Assembly (NCBI RefSeq): GCF_026213295.1
Contig: NC_079412.1
Coordinates: 248,001-312,000, forward strand
Direction: 5' to 3'
DNA from: Gadus chalcogrammus
Taxonomy: Eukaryota; Chordata; Actinopteri; Gadiformes; Gadidae
DNA length: 64,000 nt
Position numbers and translations under genes: made by a program. How positions within the stretch are numbered: the first letter of the stretch is position 1; the number at the start of each line of letters is the position of its first letter. Below, in pieces: positions 11,793 to 22,683 of this stretch. The notes beneath the pieces are model-generated. The model saw only the letters and a program-made list of their open reading frames with translations. It searched no databases and was not told the DNA's origin.

Positions 11793-12173
11793 TAGACCTT
11801 ATTGAAGGCGGCTCACCCACAAGAAGGCATCACCTGAGGAAGCCGAAGCCACACTAGCGGCCCCACTAGGCACACGCCCACTAGACGGTCCCTTACCTGT
11901 GCACCACTAGGGTGAAGGGGGAGCAGAGATTTCAGGCAGACACCCGTGGACAGCATCACGGGGCGGGTCTGTCTAGCCCGTAGGCTGAAAGTAGTGGCCA
12001 GAGTGTATTAGTCTCGTTCACACGAGGTTCGACACGATTCCTAGAACGTGTCGTTTCCGATTAGGCCAGTTACGCATGACCGAAACATGCCGTACCTTTT
12101 AAGACACAATAAAGTCAGTTGAACAAGCTATTCCCGGACTTGAAACTCTTATTCCTTGAAGAAAACTCAACCA
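11793..12173 (+). repeat. Truncated 5' LTR of a second retrovirus family (LTR-2)
   Basis: Matches the LTRs at 42488-42906 (+) and 44005-44450 (-), but lacks about the first 110 bp. Shared blocks include GACCTTATTGA, CAATAAAGTCAGTT (with poly(A) signal AATAAA at about 12108) and the end CCTTGAAGAAAACTCAACCA. It abuts the THAP exon region on its left. Confidence 0.75.
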
Positions 12174-12460
12174 TTTGGTCGACCGAAGTGACGTTCTTCT
12201 TGGAAAAATGTTCTATCTACCGAGAACTCATATACCCACGTGCGATCGTGCGAGATGCTAGTACAAGGCTGGATGCAGGCCCCGCCATTGAAAGGTAAAC
12301 AGAACCTGTTGTTAATGACCAAACTCTGTAATAGTTAGAATAGTAACATTTAGGCAAATAGCTTTACTGCCTCCGTCTGGTTGCGTGGTCCCGGGGTCTC
12401 GGCCATCCGATTGTAATTCAAAACAGCCGGTTACTTGGACGGCCTCATATACGCTAACAC
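12174..12460 (+). other. Primer-binding site and leader of the LTR-2 retrovirus (fragment)
   Basis: TGGTCGACCGAAGTGACG at 12177 is the candidate primer-binding site. Near 12290-12350 the text AAAGGTAAACAGAACCTGTT parallels the ERV-A leader at about 2300 (AAAGGTAGGCAGAACCTGTT). The two retroviruses are therefore related although their LTRs differ. No coding region follows. Confidence 0.6.
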
Positions 12461-15070
12461 AGTGGTTCTCAAACTTTTTACCATGAGTACCACCTTAGAA
12501 ATGATTTGGCTCTCCAAGTACCACCGGAATTAAAATAAAGTGCGTAGGCCTATAACTACATAGAGTTTACACAGAAGGCATTAATATTAATAACACGATT
12601 TATTATTCACATAACTTGACTTGACTGAAGCAACCAACTGTCTATAACTCATGTATTGTATTTAAACACTTGCAACGGGATAATACTAACAATTGAACAA
12701 CTGCCTCAATAGGGCTACCCAGCAAATGGGGATATCATCTGGCATATAACATACCAGTCAATCTAGTGAGGTTATTAACAAGTATACTGCATTAAAGCAT
12801 TCAGAGCACTGAATATATAATTTTTAAACAACTGCACGTCAACCAATATGGTGAGGTATAATTGTTCCTGCATTCAAACAATTCAAAGAATTGAAGATGA
12901 ATATTTAAATACTGGAGTCAACAATCTGTTTATAAGTATAGCATGCGAGCAACGAGGAGAACTCATGTGTACGCTGATACACTGTAGAATCAAACTAGAT
13001 CATGAGTCAAGAAACAATGTATCATAGAAAAACACACGTATTGTCAGTATTAAAAAAATACTGTGCAGTAAGTGCCATAAGGTCAGAATATAAAATATGT
13101 TATAGGTTGAAGGAGTATGTTACTCAGGCACACATTGAAATTAGGCCATCATGCTAGCTGGAGGGCGGTGATGTGGGCTCGATTGAGGTTAGCTTAGCGT
13201 AGACTGGTCAGTCTCCAAACCCTGCTTCCAGCACACCAAAGTTGAGGGGGGGGGGAAAATTTTGGGCATCCCCCTTGGAATTAAAATGAGCAAAATCATC
13301 CCCCTTCTGAAAACAGCCATCCCCCCTTTACCATCCCCTGTTATTTTATCAATTAATGTGGAAATATTACCGCTATTTCATTATAGCGGTTTCCTTTTTC
13401 ATTTCGGCACAAGCAACGTTACTTTTCCCAGGGACAGATTTGACAGCGATACTGCATTCTCGGGCAGTATGCTTATTGCGCAAGCACGCAGGCGTACTTG
13501 CGCAATAGTGCCTTCCCGAGCTCTCATTCCACACCGTACGAAACTGACACTGTTAGCGTGAAGCAGTCTCTGCATCTCAGACATCGCTTCCGCAGGAAAC
13601 TCTGTCCCCTTTTCTCCCTTTCATTCCAACCCGTGAGCAACGCTAGTCTCCCTTCTCTTCCGAATGCATTTTTTAAAAAAAAATAAGAAGAATCAGTTTT
13701 TGAAATCCTTAAATGTGATGCATGCCTCCGAATCGTGTGATGCGTCCGATCAGCTGCGTTTTTGGGGATAAATTAAGAGCGATGACATGACAGTAGTCAT
13801 CGCTCTTATTTGCGACCATTTGCGACCAAGAGAAGCCTGGTCGCAAATGGGATGAGAAAGCCCCAGCACAGTGCCTTGTCTGAAAGGGCGCAGGATATTC
13901 GCGATGGGCATCGCCCAGAAAGTCCAGAAATGTCTGGCCTCTGAAAAGCAGACTTTCAACGTCTCGTGCACAGGGACGATTGTTGCAAAAATGTTGCTTC
14001 CCTCTACTCGTCGTCACAGCAGTTAGTCAATGCAGGTTTAAGATGATTGCATATGATGGGTGCATGGCCTAGGGATGGGCACGAGTAAACTCGAGTGATC
14101 TAAGGAAATCCTCGAGGATCAATCGAGATCGAGTACTCGTTTAATCAAATCTATTTTAGAATGCAACGCATCTGCAGCAGGAATAGGCCTGATGATGAAC
14201 GGCAATATTACCAACCAAACATGTAATGCTTATTCTCCATCAAAACAGTCAGCGTTATCAGAGTCATCATTTTTTTTTTTTGCAAACGTTCAAAACACAT
14301 TTTCCTTACAAAAATAAATAGGCCTATGCGTCTCACAATTTAAATCACGTCGAACCAAGGCCTGTAACAGTTTAAAAAAACCTAAAACAAAACAAGTAGC
14401 CTAACCATTGCAAATAATTTAAAGCTGCAAATAAAATGGCAGCAAATGGACTATGGATTACGCATTGTGATCTTCTCTACACGGCCGGGATTACGGCTGC
14501 GTCTTGCGGCGGTTAAAATAGCCGACACACTTGGTTGCTGCGGGCCTGCTTTCCCGAACTCACCGTTGTGTTTCAGGAGCATATGTTGCCGCCTAGTAGC
14601 CTACTTGTAGTAGCTACTCTGGTAGCTCGATTTCGCTTGGCATATTTTACATTTCACCTTATGATCTCCTATTTCTTTAAAGTAGGCCTATTTCAATTCT
14701 TCGCTGCGCTTTGCTTTAACCGCCATCTCTTAACTTTTTGAATTCTGGCGTGCCTGCACACGGCACGGAACGCGCCACACAGAAATGGATACATTTAATT
14801 TGCTTTGTGCCCACGGCATGCGTTAGTGGCGCCGACAGAAAATGTATACATTTGCTTCAGAAAACTTTGTTTGTTTGTGTGTATGCAAACTCGAGTTTGC
14901 CTGTCCACCAACCGAGTTCATTTGTAACGAGTAGTACTCGAGTTATCGATTCCCCAGATATCAGAAACGGTTGCTTCAACTTCAAAAAATTGCTTCAAAA
15001 AATCGTTCATACTCCGCGTACCACTAGAGGGCGCTCGCGTACCACCAGTGGTACGCGTACCACAGATTGA
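12461..15070. mobile_element. Degenerate hAT-like element
   Basis: Starts CAGTGGTTCTCAAAC and ends near TTGAGAAC at about 15066-15073, the common fish hAT-type terminal pair. Near both ends the sequence repeats GTACCAC. The right end is decayed and no 8-bp duplication was found. The inside is non-coding, with G-runs (13238-13256), inverted repeats and a nested element at 14070. Confidence 0.5.
14070..14960. mobile_element. Nested hAT-like MITE with ACTCGAGT subterminal inverted repeats
   Basis: Begins TAGGGATGGGCACGAGTAAA followed by CTCGAGT and GAGTACTCG motifs, and ends around 14930-14955 with GTAGTACTCGAGTTATCGATTC, the inverse. The extreme right end is eroded. No coding capacity. Confidence 0.45.
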
Positions 15071-15207
15071 GAACGAAATTAAATAATTATATTAAAGGAA
15101 CAAAGGGCTAGGAGTGTGTTTTTATGGGTTTGTCGATAGACTGTATCCAATCCCGTCTAGATCTAATGTTTGTACCACGTGGGAGACGTATTACCTGTGG
15201 TTTTTGT

Positions 15208-15425
15208 GTTATATGGTGAAAGCACCGAAGTTAAGCCGGGCCACCATAAGGTAAATGGTGAATGTCTCGAAGTTAAGCCGAGACCACCATAAGGTAAATG
15301 GTGAATGTCTCGAAGTTAAGCCGAGACCACCATAAGGTAAATGGTGAATGTCTCGAAGTTAAGCCGAGACCACCATAAGGTATATGGTGAATGTGCCGAA
15401 GTTAAGCCGGGCCACCATAAGGTAT
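15208..15425. repeat. 43-bp hairpin satellite, five copies
   Basis: Five head-to-tail copies of a 43-bp unit; TGTCTCGA recurs at 15263, 15306 and 15349. Each unit has nested complementary arms, ATGGTG...CACCAT outside and GTCTCG...CGAGAC inside, around the loop AAGTTAAGC. Two more copies lie at 35378-35460. Confidence 0.85.
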
Positions 15426-16193
15426 TATTTATACCGACCATAAACTTCCAAACTCTAGATCGGTGGGGGGAGGAAAGGTCAGGGTTTTTAACGTTAATCT
15501 AGCTTAATTGCATATTAAACCGAAGGCTAGGCCTTTGTTTGACCTGGAGTTAGAATGGGATTCATTCCTCTCGGCCCGGTTCATGAGAAAATCAAATGTG
15601 CAATTTCGCATAGTGTAAAACGCAGCCGTAGAGGTAATTATACACTTGCGCAATTTTAACCCAACTGCTGTGAGTGCCTCGCTAACCCGCCGTGGAAGCA
15701 GATTTACCGCAATCTCAATATTCTTATAGAGATCCATGAACGCGTTTGACCAATAATCAGGGTCAAATTGCTTATACTTTGCTTCTTCCGCGAGTCTTGA
15801 GTGTAACTACGGGTGTACGGTTTAAAGAGACGGCGCGTCTTCATGACGTCGGTTTCTTTTGTTATCAACCCTCGCCAGTAGTCACTGCCTTTGGTGAAAA
15901 CAGGCGCCATCTTCCGCTATGTAGGGGGCCAAAGGCTAGAGCCCACACTCTCCCCTTCTCTCTCTCTCTCTCCCTCTCCTCCCCCTCTCTCTCTCTCCCC
16001 CCCTCTCTCTCTCTCTCTTCCCCCCCCCTTCTCTCTCTCTCTCTTCTCCCCCCCCCCCCCTCTCTCTCTCCCTCCTCCCCCCTCTCCCCATCCCTTTGTT
16101 TATCTCTAAAAAATCCTATCGTGAAACCCCCCCCAACCTTTTGTCGTCAGACCCCCCCCCCCCCTCTCCCCATCCTTTTGTTTCTCTCTAGAA
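15426..16193. other. Non-coding flank ending in C/T-rich low-complexity DNA
   Basis: No gene seen in 15426-15950. From 15953 to 16165 the plus strand is almost pure C and T. The last 100 bases (about 16110-16193) recur to the right of the large hAT at 35232-35330, showing the pre-insertion locus was itself repetitive. Confidence 0.6.
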
Positions 16194-16415
16194 CAGGGGT
16201 TTTCATAGTGTGAGAGAGTGAGCCCCCCCTCAGAGAAAAAAATTCAGCTGAGCCCCCCCCAATTTTTTTTTCTAAATACCTGTGTTTTGAAAGCTATTTT
16301 AATTATTTTACACATTTGAAACATCTCCGATCATAATTTTAAAACATTTGAAACAAATTTTTTAACATATTTTTTTAACATATTTCTGAAACATTACATC
16401 TTTTTGCGTTTTTAA

Positions 16416-17871
16416 CCCATTTAGGCCTAAAACGCCTACTAAAAAAGGCCTTTTTATGCCTAAGAACTTTTCTGTAAACCCCCTCTCAAAACCTGAAGGT
16501 TTTCAGAACAATATTCAAAGTTTGTCAACGCCTAATAAAACCTTAATTTCTCAGGCTCTATAGCAGATAAAAACATGAGGTAAAAGGCATTTGAGAGATT
16601 AATTCTTTGGCTGTCAACTTGACTGACTTGCTTGACCATAAACTTAAACTGCATATTTTTAAAAAATCAATAGACATCAAAAACATCAAGAACATTTTGA
16701 AAATCAATACAGATCTGCTTCTATGTCATACTTTTGAGGTACCAAAGTGACAAGTGATAGACACTGAAACACAGATATAGAACAAAACAAAACAGAGGGT
16801 TACTTCTTCTTTACCTAATAATTTCAATTTGTATTAATGTTCATTTTCTTTGTTGTATTATTTTGATGGATCATATTATCATCATATTATTATCCATAAT
16901 CATCCATTATTATCAGTGACTTGTGACATAACGTATTGTAATTAGTATCAGGATCAAATCATTATCATCAGACATGAATTATTATCGTAAGAATAATCTA
17001 TAATTGTCATTTGTATTGTTTTTATGTATCATATTATTATTCAAATCATCCATTATTATCAGTGACTTGTGACATAACGTATTGTAATTAGTATCAGGAT
17101 CAAATCATTATCATGTATCCCCATGGCCAGACACAGTCCCACGAACGTCTTCATTTCATGGATTGTGACGGGATCCCACTTGCTGTTCGAAGGCGTTGCA
17201 CTCCGCGTTTGCTCAGCATAGAGGTTGGTTTGCGTTATAAGACGCATCCACATTTCTTCCGTGAAGATATGGGAGAATACCTGCACCGGTGTTATAACAT
17301 CTGGCATTGGCAGCTCGATCTTTATGCCAGGTTGGCGATTGAATGGAATCTTTTCCCGCGAGTGAAAGTTGCCACTCTTCCACTCGTTCGCGAAGCCTTC
17401 AAACTCGCTCAAATCCTCTTCTTCCCCAAACATCGCTTGAATCCATTGCTCTCTTACCACGCGATCAGATGGTAAAATATTTTCTTCCAAATTATCTAAT
17501 TCATCTAAGTTATCTAATTCAGTGTCTTCGATGTCACTAACTTCACTCGAATGTGTGATGTTCGATGCCATATTCGATCGCTTCGGCGATTTAAAGTTTA
17601 AACGTCCCACTGACTAAAACATGATCCACGTGTATTTCGACCAATAGAATGCTTCGCTATTAATTAAAAAAAAATCCCAAGCATCTCGTTCGCTCACCCC
17701 AAGAATATATCAACCAATCACAGTGAGTATAACTGGTCATTTGCCTTGAAAAAGACCGCATTGCTGAAAATGACACAGACGCGTTTCCTGGTCTCAATGG
17801 TAACTACGCAGAGATGCGTGTTCCGGTCTTAAAGGTAAATACACACGTATGCGTGATCCGGTCTGAATGGG
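16416..17871 (-). mobile_element. Internally deleted piggyBac element
   Basis: Flanked by TTAA at 16412-16415 and 17872-17875. Terminal repeats are CCCATTTAGGCC (left) and, inverted, CCCATTCAGACC (right). Copies of a CGTGWTCCGGTCT-type motif recur near the right end (17780-17865). A 68-bp stretch starting CATCCATTATTATCAGTGAC occurs twice, at 16901 and 17047, as a 146-bp tandem duplication. It carries only the N-terminal part of a transposase. Confidence 0.8.
17059..17571 (-). pseudogene. piggyBac transposase, N-terminal part only
   Basis: ATG at 17571-17569 starts MASNITHSSE, followed by an acidic N-terminus and the piggyBac N-terminal domain. Recognisable stretches are EWKSGNFHSREKIPF, ITPVQVFSHIFTEEMWMRLI and ETYAEQ-like NLYAEQTRS, then MKTFVGLCLAMGIH. 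The frame then runs into the repeat region and stops. The DDD catalytic domain is missing. About 150 of the usual 550-600 residues remain. Confidence 0.75.
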
Positions 17872-18072
17872 TTAAACAACAAAATGTAACAACTTTATCT
17901 AAGCATGTTTTAGCTTAAAGCCTATGGTGCAGGTTAACCGGAAGTTTCGATTAATGGGTACATAAAGCACTCAAAATATGTATAGCATTCATCTAATGTC
18001 TCCAAAATGGTGTTAAAGTCCAGTTTCTGTCGTTTTTTGTAGTAACGGGTGTTTTCTAACGTCGTTCGCTGG

Positions 18073-18090
18073 TGACGTCACGGTAGGGAG
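18073..18090 (+). promoter_or_regulatory. CRE-containing promoter-like block, left copy
   Basis: TGACGTCACGGTAGGGAG, a perfect CRE palindrome (TGACGTCA) followed by a shared 10-mer, 38 bp upstream of the ATG of the P2X7-ballast gene. The identical block occurs inverted at 22666-22683 at the other end of the element, upstream of the THAP gene. It probably serves as core promoter for each gene. Confidence 0.55.
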
Positions 18091-18127
18091 TCGTGGTGGA
18101 AGGTAGCCTCAGCCTAGTACTAGAACT

Positions 18128-19212
18128 ATGGCGTCTAACTGGGATGAGGAAGAGGTGGCAAGAACCACAAATTACATTTATGATGGCCCGCAGCCGTATA
18201 ATTTCGAGCCTGTTAGACGTGAGAGGGCGAATGAGGAATTGCCGAGGACTGATGGCCGTCAAAGCCAATTAAATTCATGGTCAGAGGAGAATGGGTGGAG
18301 AGTTGGTGAGGTGTCCAGTGAGTTGCTATCATTTAGCAATGCAGCAACGAGTGCTTGAGCTCGTTGCTGTACGAGCTTTCCCCCCCCCGATAACCCCTAC
18401 GATTAGTTATCCCACGTTTTGATGGTTGCCTAATAGCTCCAGTAACTACATATTTTGCCTAGTGTTTATTTCTAAGCTTTTACCTATTCCTCCGGTGAAA
18501 GTGTTGTTGCAAACGTACCCGGTAGCCGCCGGTCACGTAGGCTGGTCATGAATTCAGCGTGATTATTTTCGATTCTACTCCTCGTGATTGATTGTCATTG
18601 ACACCGTCAGGGTACCGCTTACCGAGGGAGGGAGAGTAGTAAGCGTGTCTGTGTCGCTGTGTTTGGCTGGTGTTTGTGTGGGCGGTGCCGTCCCATGGAA
18701 TCTGTGGTGGAGAGCTTGTGCTGTAGGGAAGTGAGTGCGTTTTGGTCGCTGGTCGAGGAGCTCAGCCCAAGACCAGCAGATGTGACATGCCTCACTCAGC
18801 ATCCAGGATTTGAGGCATGCTGCCTGAATCCGTTTGTGCTGAAGATAGCATACACACATTTCAAGCAGGATCATGGTCCCCTTCAAGCCAGCACGCACGA
18901 GTATGTTAATTGTTTGTTTACTTTTGCATTCTTTTTATAGAGTCCTATGAACCAACTTAAACAGTTATAGGCGACTAGAGATGTGTTGCATAGACAATAA
19001 ACATGCATGACATTTTTTTATTTTCCAACCTACTTCCCAGGCAATACCGGTACACTGCATACAGGCAGGCTATACGCTGGGCTTATGGAGTTCTTGGCCT
19101 GCATATAAGGAAGCCTCTACCCTCCTGTCTGGTTTCAGCCATCAGGCAACAATTTCAGAGTGGTGACCAGACCTATCATGGCTTTCAATGGCCTCGTTTG
19201 GATGAAGAATAA
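18128..19212 (+). CDS. Three-exon gene with P2X7-receptor C-terminal (ballast-like) zinc-binding domain
   Basis: Exons 18128-18310, 18611-18900 and 19041-19212 join in phase (introns in phase 0 and phase 2) to 214 codons without a stop. Splice sites are GAG|GTGTCC (weak donor), CCGTCAG|GG, CACGA|GTATGT and TTCCCAG|GC. Exon 1 is polar with YNFEPVRR. Exon 2 has GWCLCGRCRPMESVVESLCC, the Cys cluster of the cytoplasmic ballast domain of P2X7, then HPGFEACCLNPFVLKIAY. Exon 3 has YRYTAYRQAIRWAYGVLG and PSCLVSAIRQQF, also conserved in that domain. There is no ion-channel part or membrane span, so it is not a P2X receptor but a stand-alone zinc-binding protein of unknown function. The stop codon overlaps AATAAA (19208-19213), a possible poly(A) signal. 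The gene lies in a TTAA transposon, convergent with its transposase remnant. Confidence 0.72.
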
Positions 19213-20003
19213 AAACCATATTGGCACGTGCAACATGAATACAATTATTTTTCAGTTCAAGAATGAACTCATGCTTGTTGTGTTGCGATCGCTCAACTGC
19301 CCTTAAAATTTTATAAAATACACAGAACACGTGAATTCATATAAAAACAGTTTATTAGGTCATCCCAAGTAATGGGGATCGATTACTGAAAAAAGGGACA
19401 GGTTGAAAGGCCTGATAAAGTAAACAAATCTCAAGAAAAAAAGGGTTAGGCACAAAGAAACCAACATAAAATAATCTTGCAATAGTGTGGTCTTACCTGA
19501 GGGTCAGCTGATGGTTCTCTCACTCACTCACGGACACATGCATGCAATGATATTACATAGAGCAGACGCATAGTGATCCAAGAGAAAAGCGCACACAGAG
19601 GTCCCTTTCGGATTCTTAAATTATTTTTTATGAATTATGGGGCAAATGGAGCTGTAAAGGAATGATTTGTGCACACAAAAAAAAGAAGTAAAAAACCCAA
19701 TCAATAAAAACAAAACATGCGACATGCAGTGACCATGGTGATGCTGATAAAGGAATGAATGCCATAAATAACCAAGAGATAATGTTAGTCTACAGATGTT
19801 AGGGTCAGCGCAAGGGGTTCAAATGTAAGGTTATAATAAACTTCCTGGAACAATAAAAAAAAACAAGCAATAAACAGCACACAAAGAGAAAACAAAACAT
19901 GCGGCATACAGAAAACCACCACCAAATAAAATAACATATACTTACTATATACATATACATACTCACAACTAAATGATTGGACCTGTCTGGGAAAAAAAAT
20001 ATT
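19213..20003. other. Spacer between convergent genes of the TTAA transposon
   Basis: AT-rich, no coding stretch or repeat of note. It holds the 3' ends of the two convergent transcripts. Confidence 0.5.
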
Positions 20004-20701
20004 CTAATTCAATTTTTTGTAGCGTGACTGCTGGGCTAGATAGAGGCTGACGGCCTCCTCCTTGGGAATTTGTTGGAAGGATTTGGCGATGGGGGCAGGT
20101 GCACAGGCTGACAAATTGGCGCTAACCTCTTGAAGAGCCTTGGGTGAATCCATGTAGCTCTCCCGAAGGGCCTTGATTAATGACGTTGCATAACCTGCAG
20201 ACATAATAATGATAAAATACTGTATAAAGATCGCTGTCACTGATTACAGATGTCTTGTGCGCAAATGTCAAAATATGATAGAACTGCATGACACTGCCTA
20301 CCGTATGAGGCCTTCTCTTCAACTACCCAGGCACCTTTTCTGAAACGTGGATATCGCACGCTATACCTCTCCAAACCATCGCTTCTTCGTGCGGTCTCTC
20401 GGTTCGCATTATAGTTGTAATGCAGCGCCGCTAAGAGAAGCCTACAGAATAACACATTTGAGAACACTTTCGAAACCTGGTGTATGTATGATCAAATACG
20501 GCATTGTTATTCCATGGGACAGCACTGACCTGCTATACATGCCATGGTATGAAAACCCAGTGTGCTTGGGCGCGAAGTGCAGGATCAGGGAGTGGAAGGC
20601 TTCAAGGGAGTAAGTCTGGTGCTGCGGAGACAGCTGTCGAACATCCTTCAGTAAGGATGTCCTTGTGATGATACCCTCCAGTTTTACTGCTGCCATTGAG
20701 C
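20004..20701 (-). CDS. Kolobok-like THAP transposase, C-terminal three exons
   Basis: Three minus-strand exons, 20701-20530, 20441-20302 and 20194-20004, join in phase with canonical sites (TTGCAG|G, AGCAG|GTCAGT, CTGTAG|G, TACG|GTAGGC, CTGCAG|G). The product reads LLKDVRQLSPQHQTYSLEAF then LILHFAPKHTGFSYHGMYSR and LLLAALHYNYNANRE, ending QQSRYKKLN. This is the C-terminal region common to a multi-copy fish family of THAP transposases. These exons are intact. The RNase H-fold catalytic part expected upstream is absent: only about 600 bp separate this from the THAP exon. A possible extra exon at 20912-20862 does not fit in phase. The remaining product would lack catalysis, so mobility would need a helper. 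Confidence 0.65.
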
Positions 20702-21297
20702 CTGCAAGAGACCAAGATAGGTAGGTAGGCAGGCACGCAGACAGACACACACACACAGCAGACATACAAATAGACAGATTTTCTTTTCTCCAGTGGAAAC
20801 ACACATGAAATTGTCCTGCATATGAATTATAGCAAATAGTAGGGCAAGGGGTCCTCTACCGTAGCAGCATTGACACTGTCCGTGGTCTCACAAGGTGAGG
20901 CATCTGTCAACATCTTGCATAAATAAATTAGCGTCAGCGACACGGTCACGTCTAAATACATATGAAAGAGGACCGTAATAGTCACTTTCCATCAGGAAAA
21001 GGGCAATTAAATACATCAACTAAATCAGACACACACACACTGTTGTGAAAGCCGATGAGCGCCAGTGATCCAAACACTAGCCATGGCGCTTTCTAGTTAG
21101 ATATGACAAGCTTTTGGACATTTACTTCAGGACAATTTTGTTTTGGTTCATATTCATGAATCACGAAATGTGCTTTTCTAATGTCAGACTGATCATGAGT
21201 CATGACTGTAGTGGAGGCGGTGTCAAAGGGAATACGGTATGTAGTATACACAGGGCTAACTAACGCACAGCTTGTAAACATTAGCATGAGGCTTACC

Positions 21298-22433
21298 ATA
21301 GCCAGCTCTCGCTTGCGGCTGGCGGCACTGATCTTGGTGCCTCTCGGTCTCAGGGCAGGGCAGGCAGAGATTAGGGGTGTAAATCTCTGGTTTCATCACG
21401 ATACGATATTATATCGATTCATTGGACAACGATACGATATTTGCCGATATCAAAAGTCTGCCGCGATACGATTTCGATTCAGGGGCATGCGATCGATATG
21501 AGACGATATCATATGCCCATTTAACACAACCTCTTACAATCACATCAACTCACATCAACTTAATTATAATTTCATCATTTTATTTCTTTAAAACAATATT
21601 ATATTTAAAACAAAAAAAATCAATTTTTTAATACAAATAATAAAGTGCCACATAATTGCATTTAAGCGCCAAAGGTTTTTTATGGCTTAAATTAAAGAGC
21701 CTGTAATGATCTTTCATTTTGAACGTAGACCATTCCCAACCTATCTGTGTGGATAGTTTTCTTCTAAAAACAAAACATCCCTCGGAATCATCTTGGCTGT
21801 TAAAATAAGCCGTCCGTGTTGCCAGATTGGGCACATTTTTCAGCCCGATTTGGCTACTTTTAATCACGTTAGGCTGGAAAAACGGGACATATGCCCAATC
21901 TGGCAACACAAACCGAAACTAGACATCCTCGCGCTAACACATGTGCTCGCTGTTGCCTCGTTTAACCGGTGAATGGATACGAGCGGCTTGGCGTTTTGCG
22001 CAGAAATAGTTTCACAAACACCCGCGAAAGGAGATATATAATAATAAAAGGGTGTAATACTGCGATATGCATCGATGTTTGGCCGTTGCATCGATGCAGT
22101 TGGATCGTTCGCCAATCAATCGATGTATCGATCTACATCGATGTATCGTTACACCCCTAGCAGAGATGCGTGTGCACAGAAGGCACGGCGTTCGGAATAA
22201 GCTGTGCCAGGCTCTTTAACCCGAGAGATACCATCCTGACATCCCCTTGGTCGTAATCCTCCTCCGTGAAATGAGCGCTGCAGACCTTGGAGTTCTTTGT
22301 GACCGAGGGAATAGAAAAATCTGCTCGTCTAACGCGGAAAAACTGTACCCACTGTCTGAGGGTTGCCTTGTCCTTCGGAAAGGCATGAGTTATTAGAGTT
22401 ATTACACCCAGCACAAACACAGTTGTACACCAT
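21298..22433 (-). pseudogene. THAP-domain exon of the Kolobok-like transposase, split by a hAT insertion
   Basis: ATG at 22433-22431 starts MVYNCVCAGCNN, the first Cys pair of a THAP finger. After a small frameshift the domain continues HAFPKDKATLRQWVQFFRV, then KVCSAHFTEEDY with the C and H ligands. At 22168 the exon is cut by the hAT MITE (21372-22159, duplication GCAGAGAT) and resumes at 21371. It reads as ISAASRKRELAM before a donor ATG|GTAAGC at about 21297. Frameshift plus insertion disable the finger. Confidence 0.65.
21372..22159. mobile_element. hAT MITE in the THAP exon
   Basis: 788 bp, inverted ends TAGGGGTGTAA / TTACACCCCTA, perfect 8-bp duplication GCAGAGAT at 21364-21371 and 22160-22167. 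Subterminal regions are rich in CGATACGATAT and CATCGATGTATCGAT motifs, repeated transposase-binding-type sequences. Non-coding. Confidence 0.92.
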
Positions 22434-22439
22434 TCTAAA

Positions 22440-22600
22440 TCTACACCTACCTACCCACCACCTACCTACCTACGCTATGCTATGCTATGCTATCTGTCTT
22501 TCTCCCTATCTCTCGGTCTATATCTATATATGTCTATCTATCTATCTATGCTGTCTATCCATCTATCTATCTATATATGTATCTATGAATTGATCTCTTA
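22440..22600. repeat. Tetranucleotide microsatellite
   Basis: Runs of CTAC, CTATG and CTAT/CTGT in the upstream region of the THAP gene, inside the TTAA element. Confidence 0.9.
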
Positions 22601-22665
22601 CTTATCTATCTCTTATCTCTCTCGTACTCTACTCTCAATGGGTTTCGAAGGGCTACGTCTGTCGT

Positions 22666-22683
22666 CTCCCTACCGTGACGTCA
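22666..22683 (-). promoter_or_regulatory. CRE-containing promoter-like block, right copy
   Basis: On the minus strand it reads TGACGTCACGGTAGGGAG, identical over 18 bp to 18073-18090 and in mirror position, about 235 bp upstream of the THAP ATG. Confidence 0.55.

Noticed and set aside
15208..15425. 5S rRNA-like array because of GAAGTTAAGC
   Set aside because: The unit is 43 bp, lacks the rest of 5S and the internal promoter spacing. The resemblance is about ten bases.
15746..16213. Pro/Ser/Leu-rich open frames over C/T-rich DNA
   Set aside because: Simple-sequence translation artefact.
22363..22593. Tyr/Leu/Ser-rich open frame over CTAT repeats
   Set aside because: Microsatellite artefact upstream of the THAP gene.
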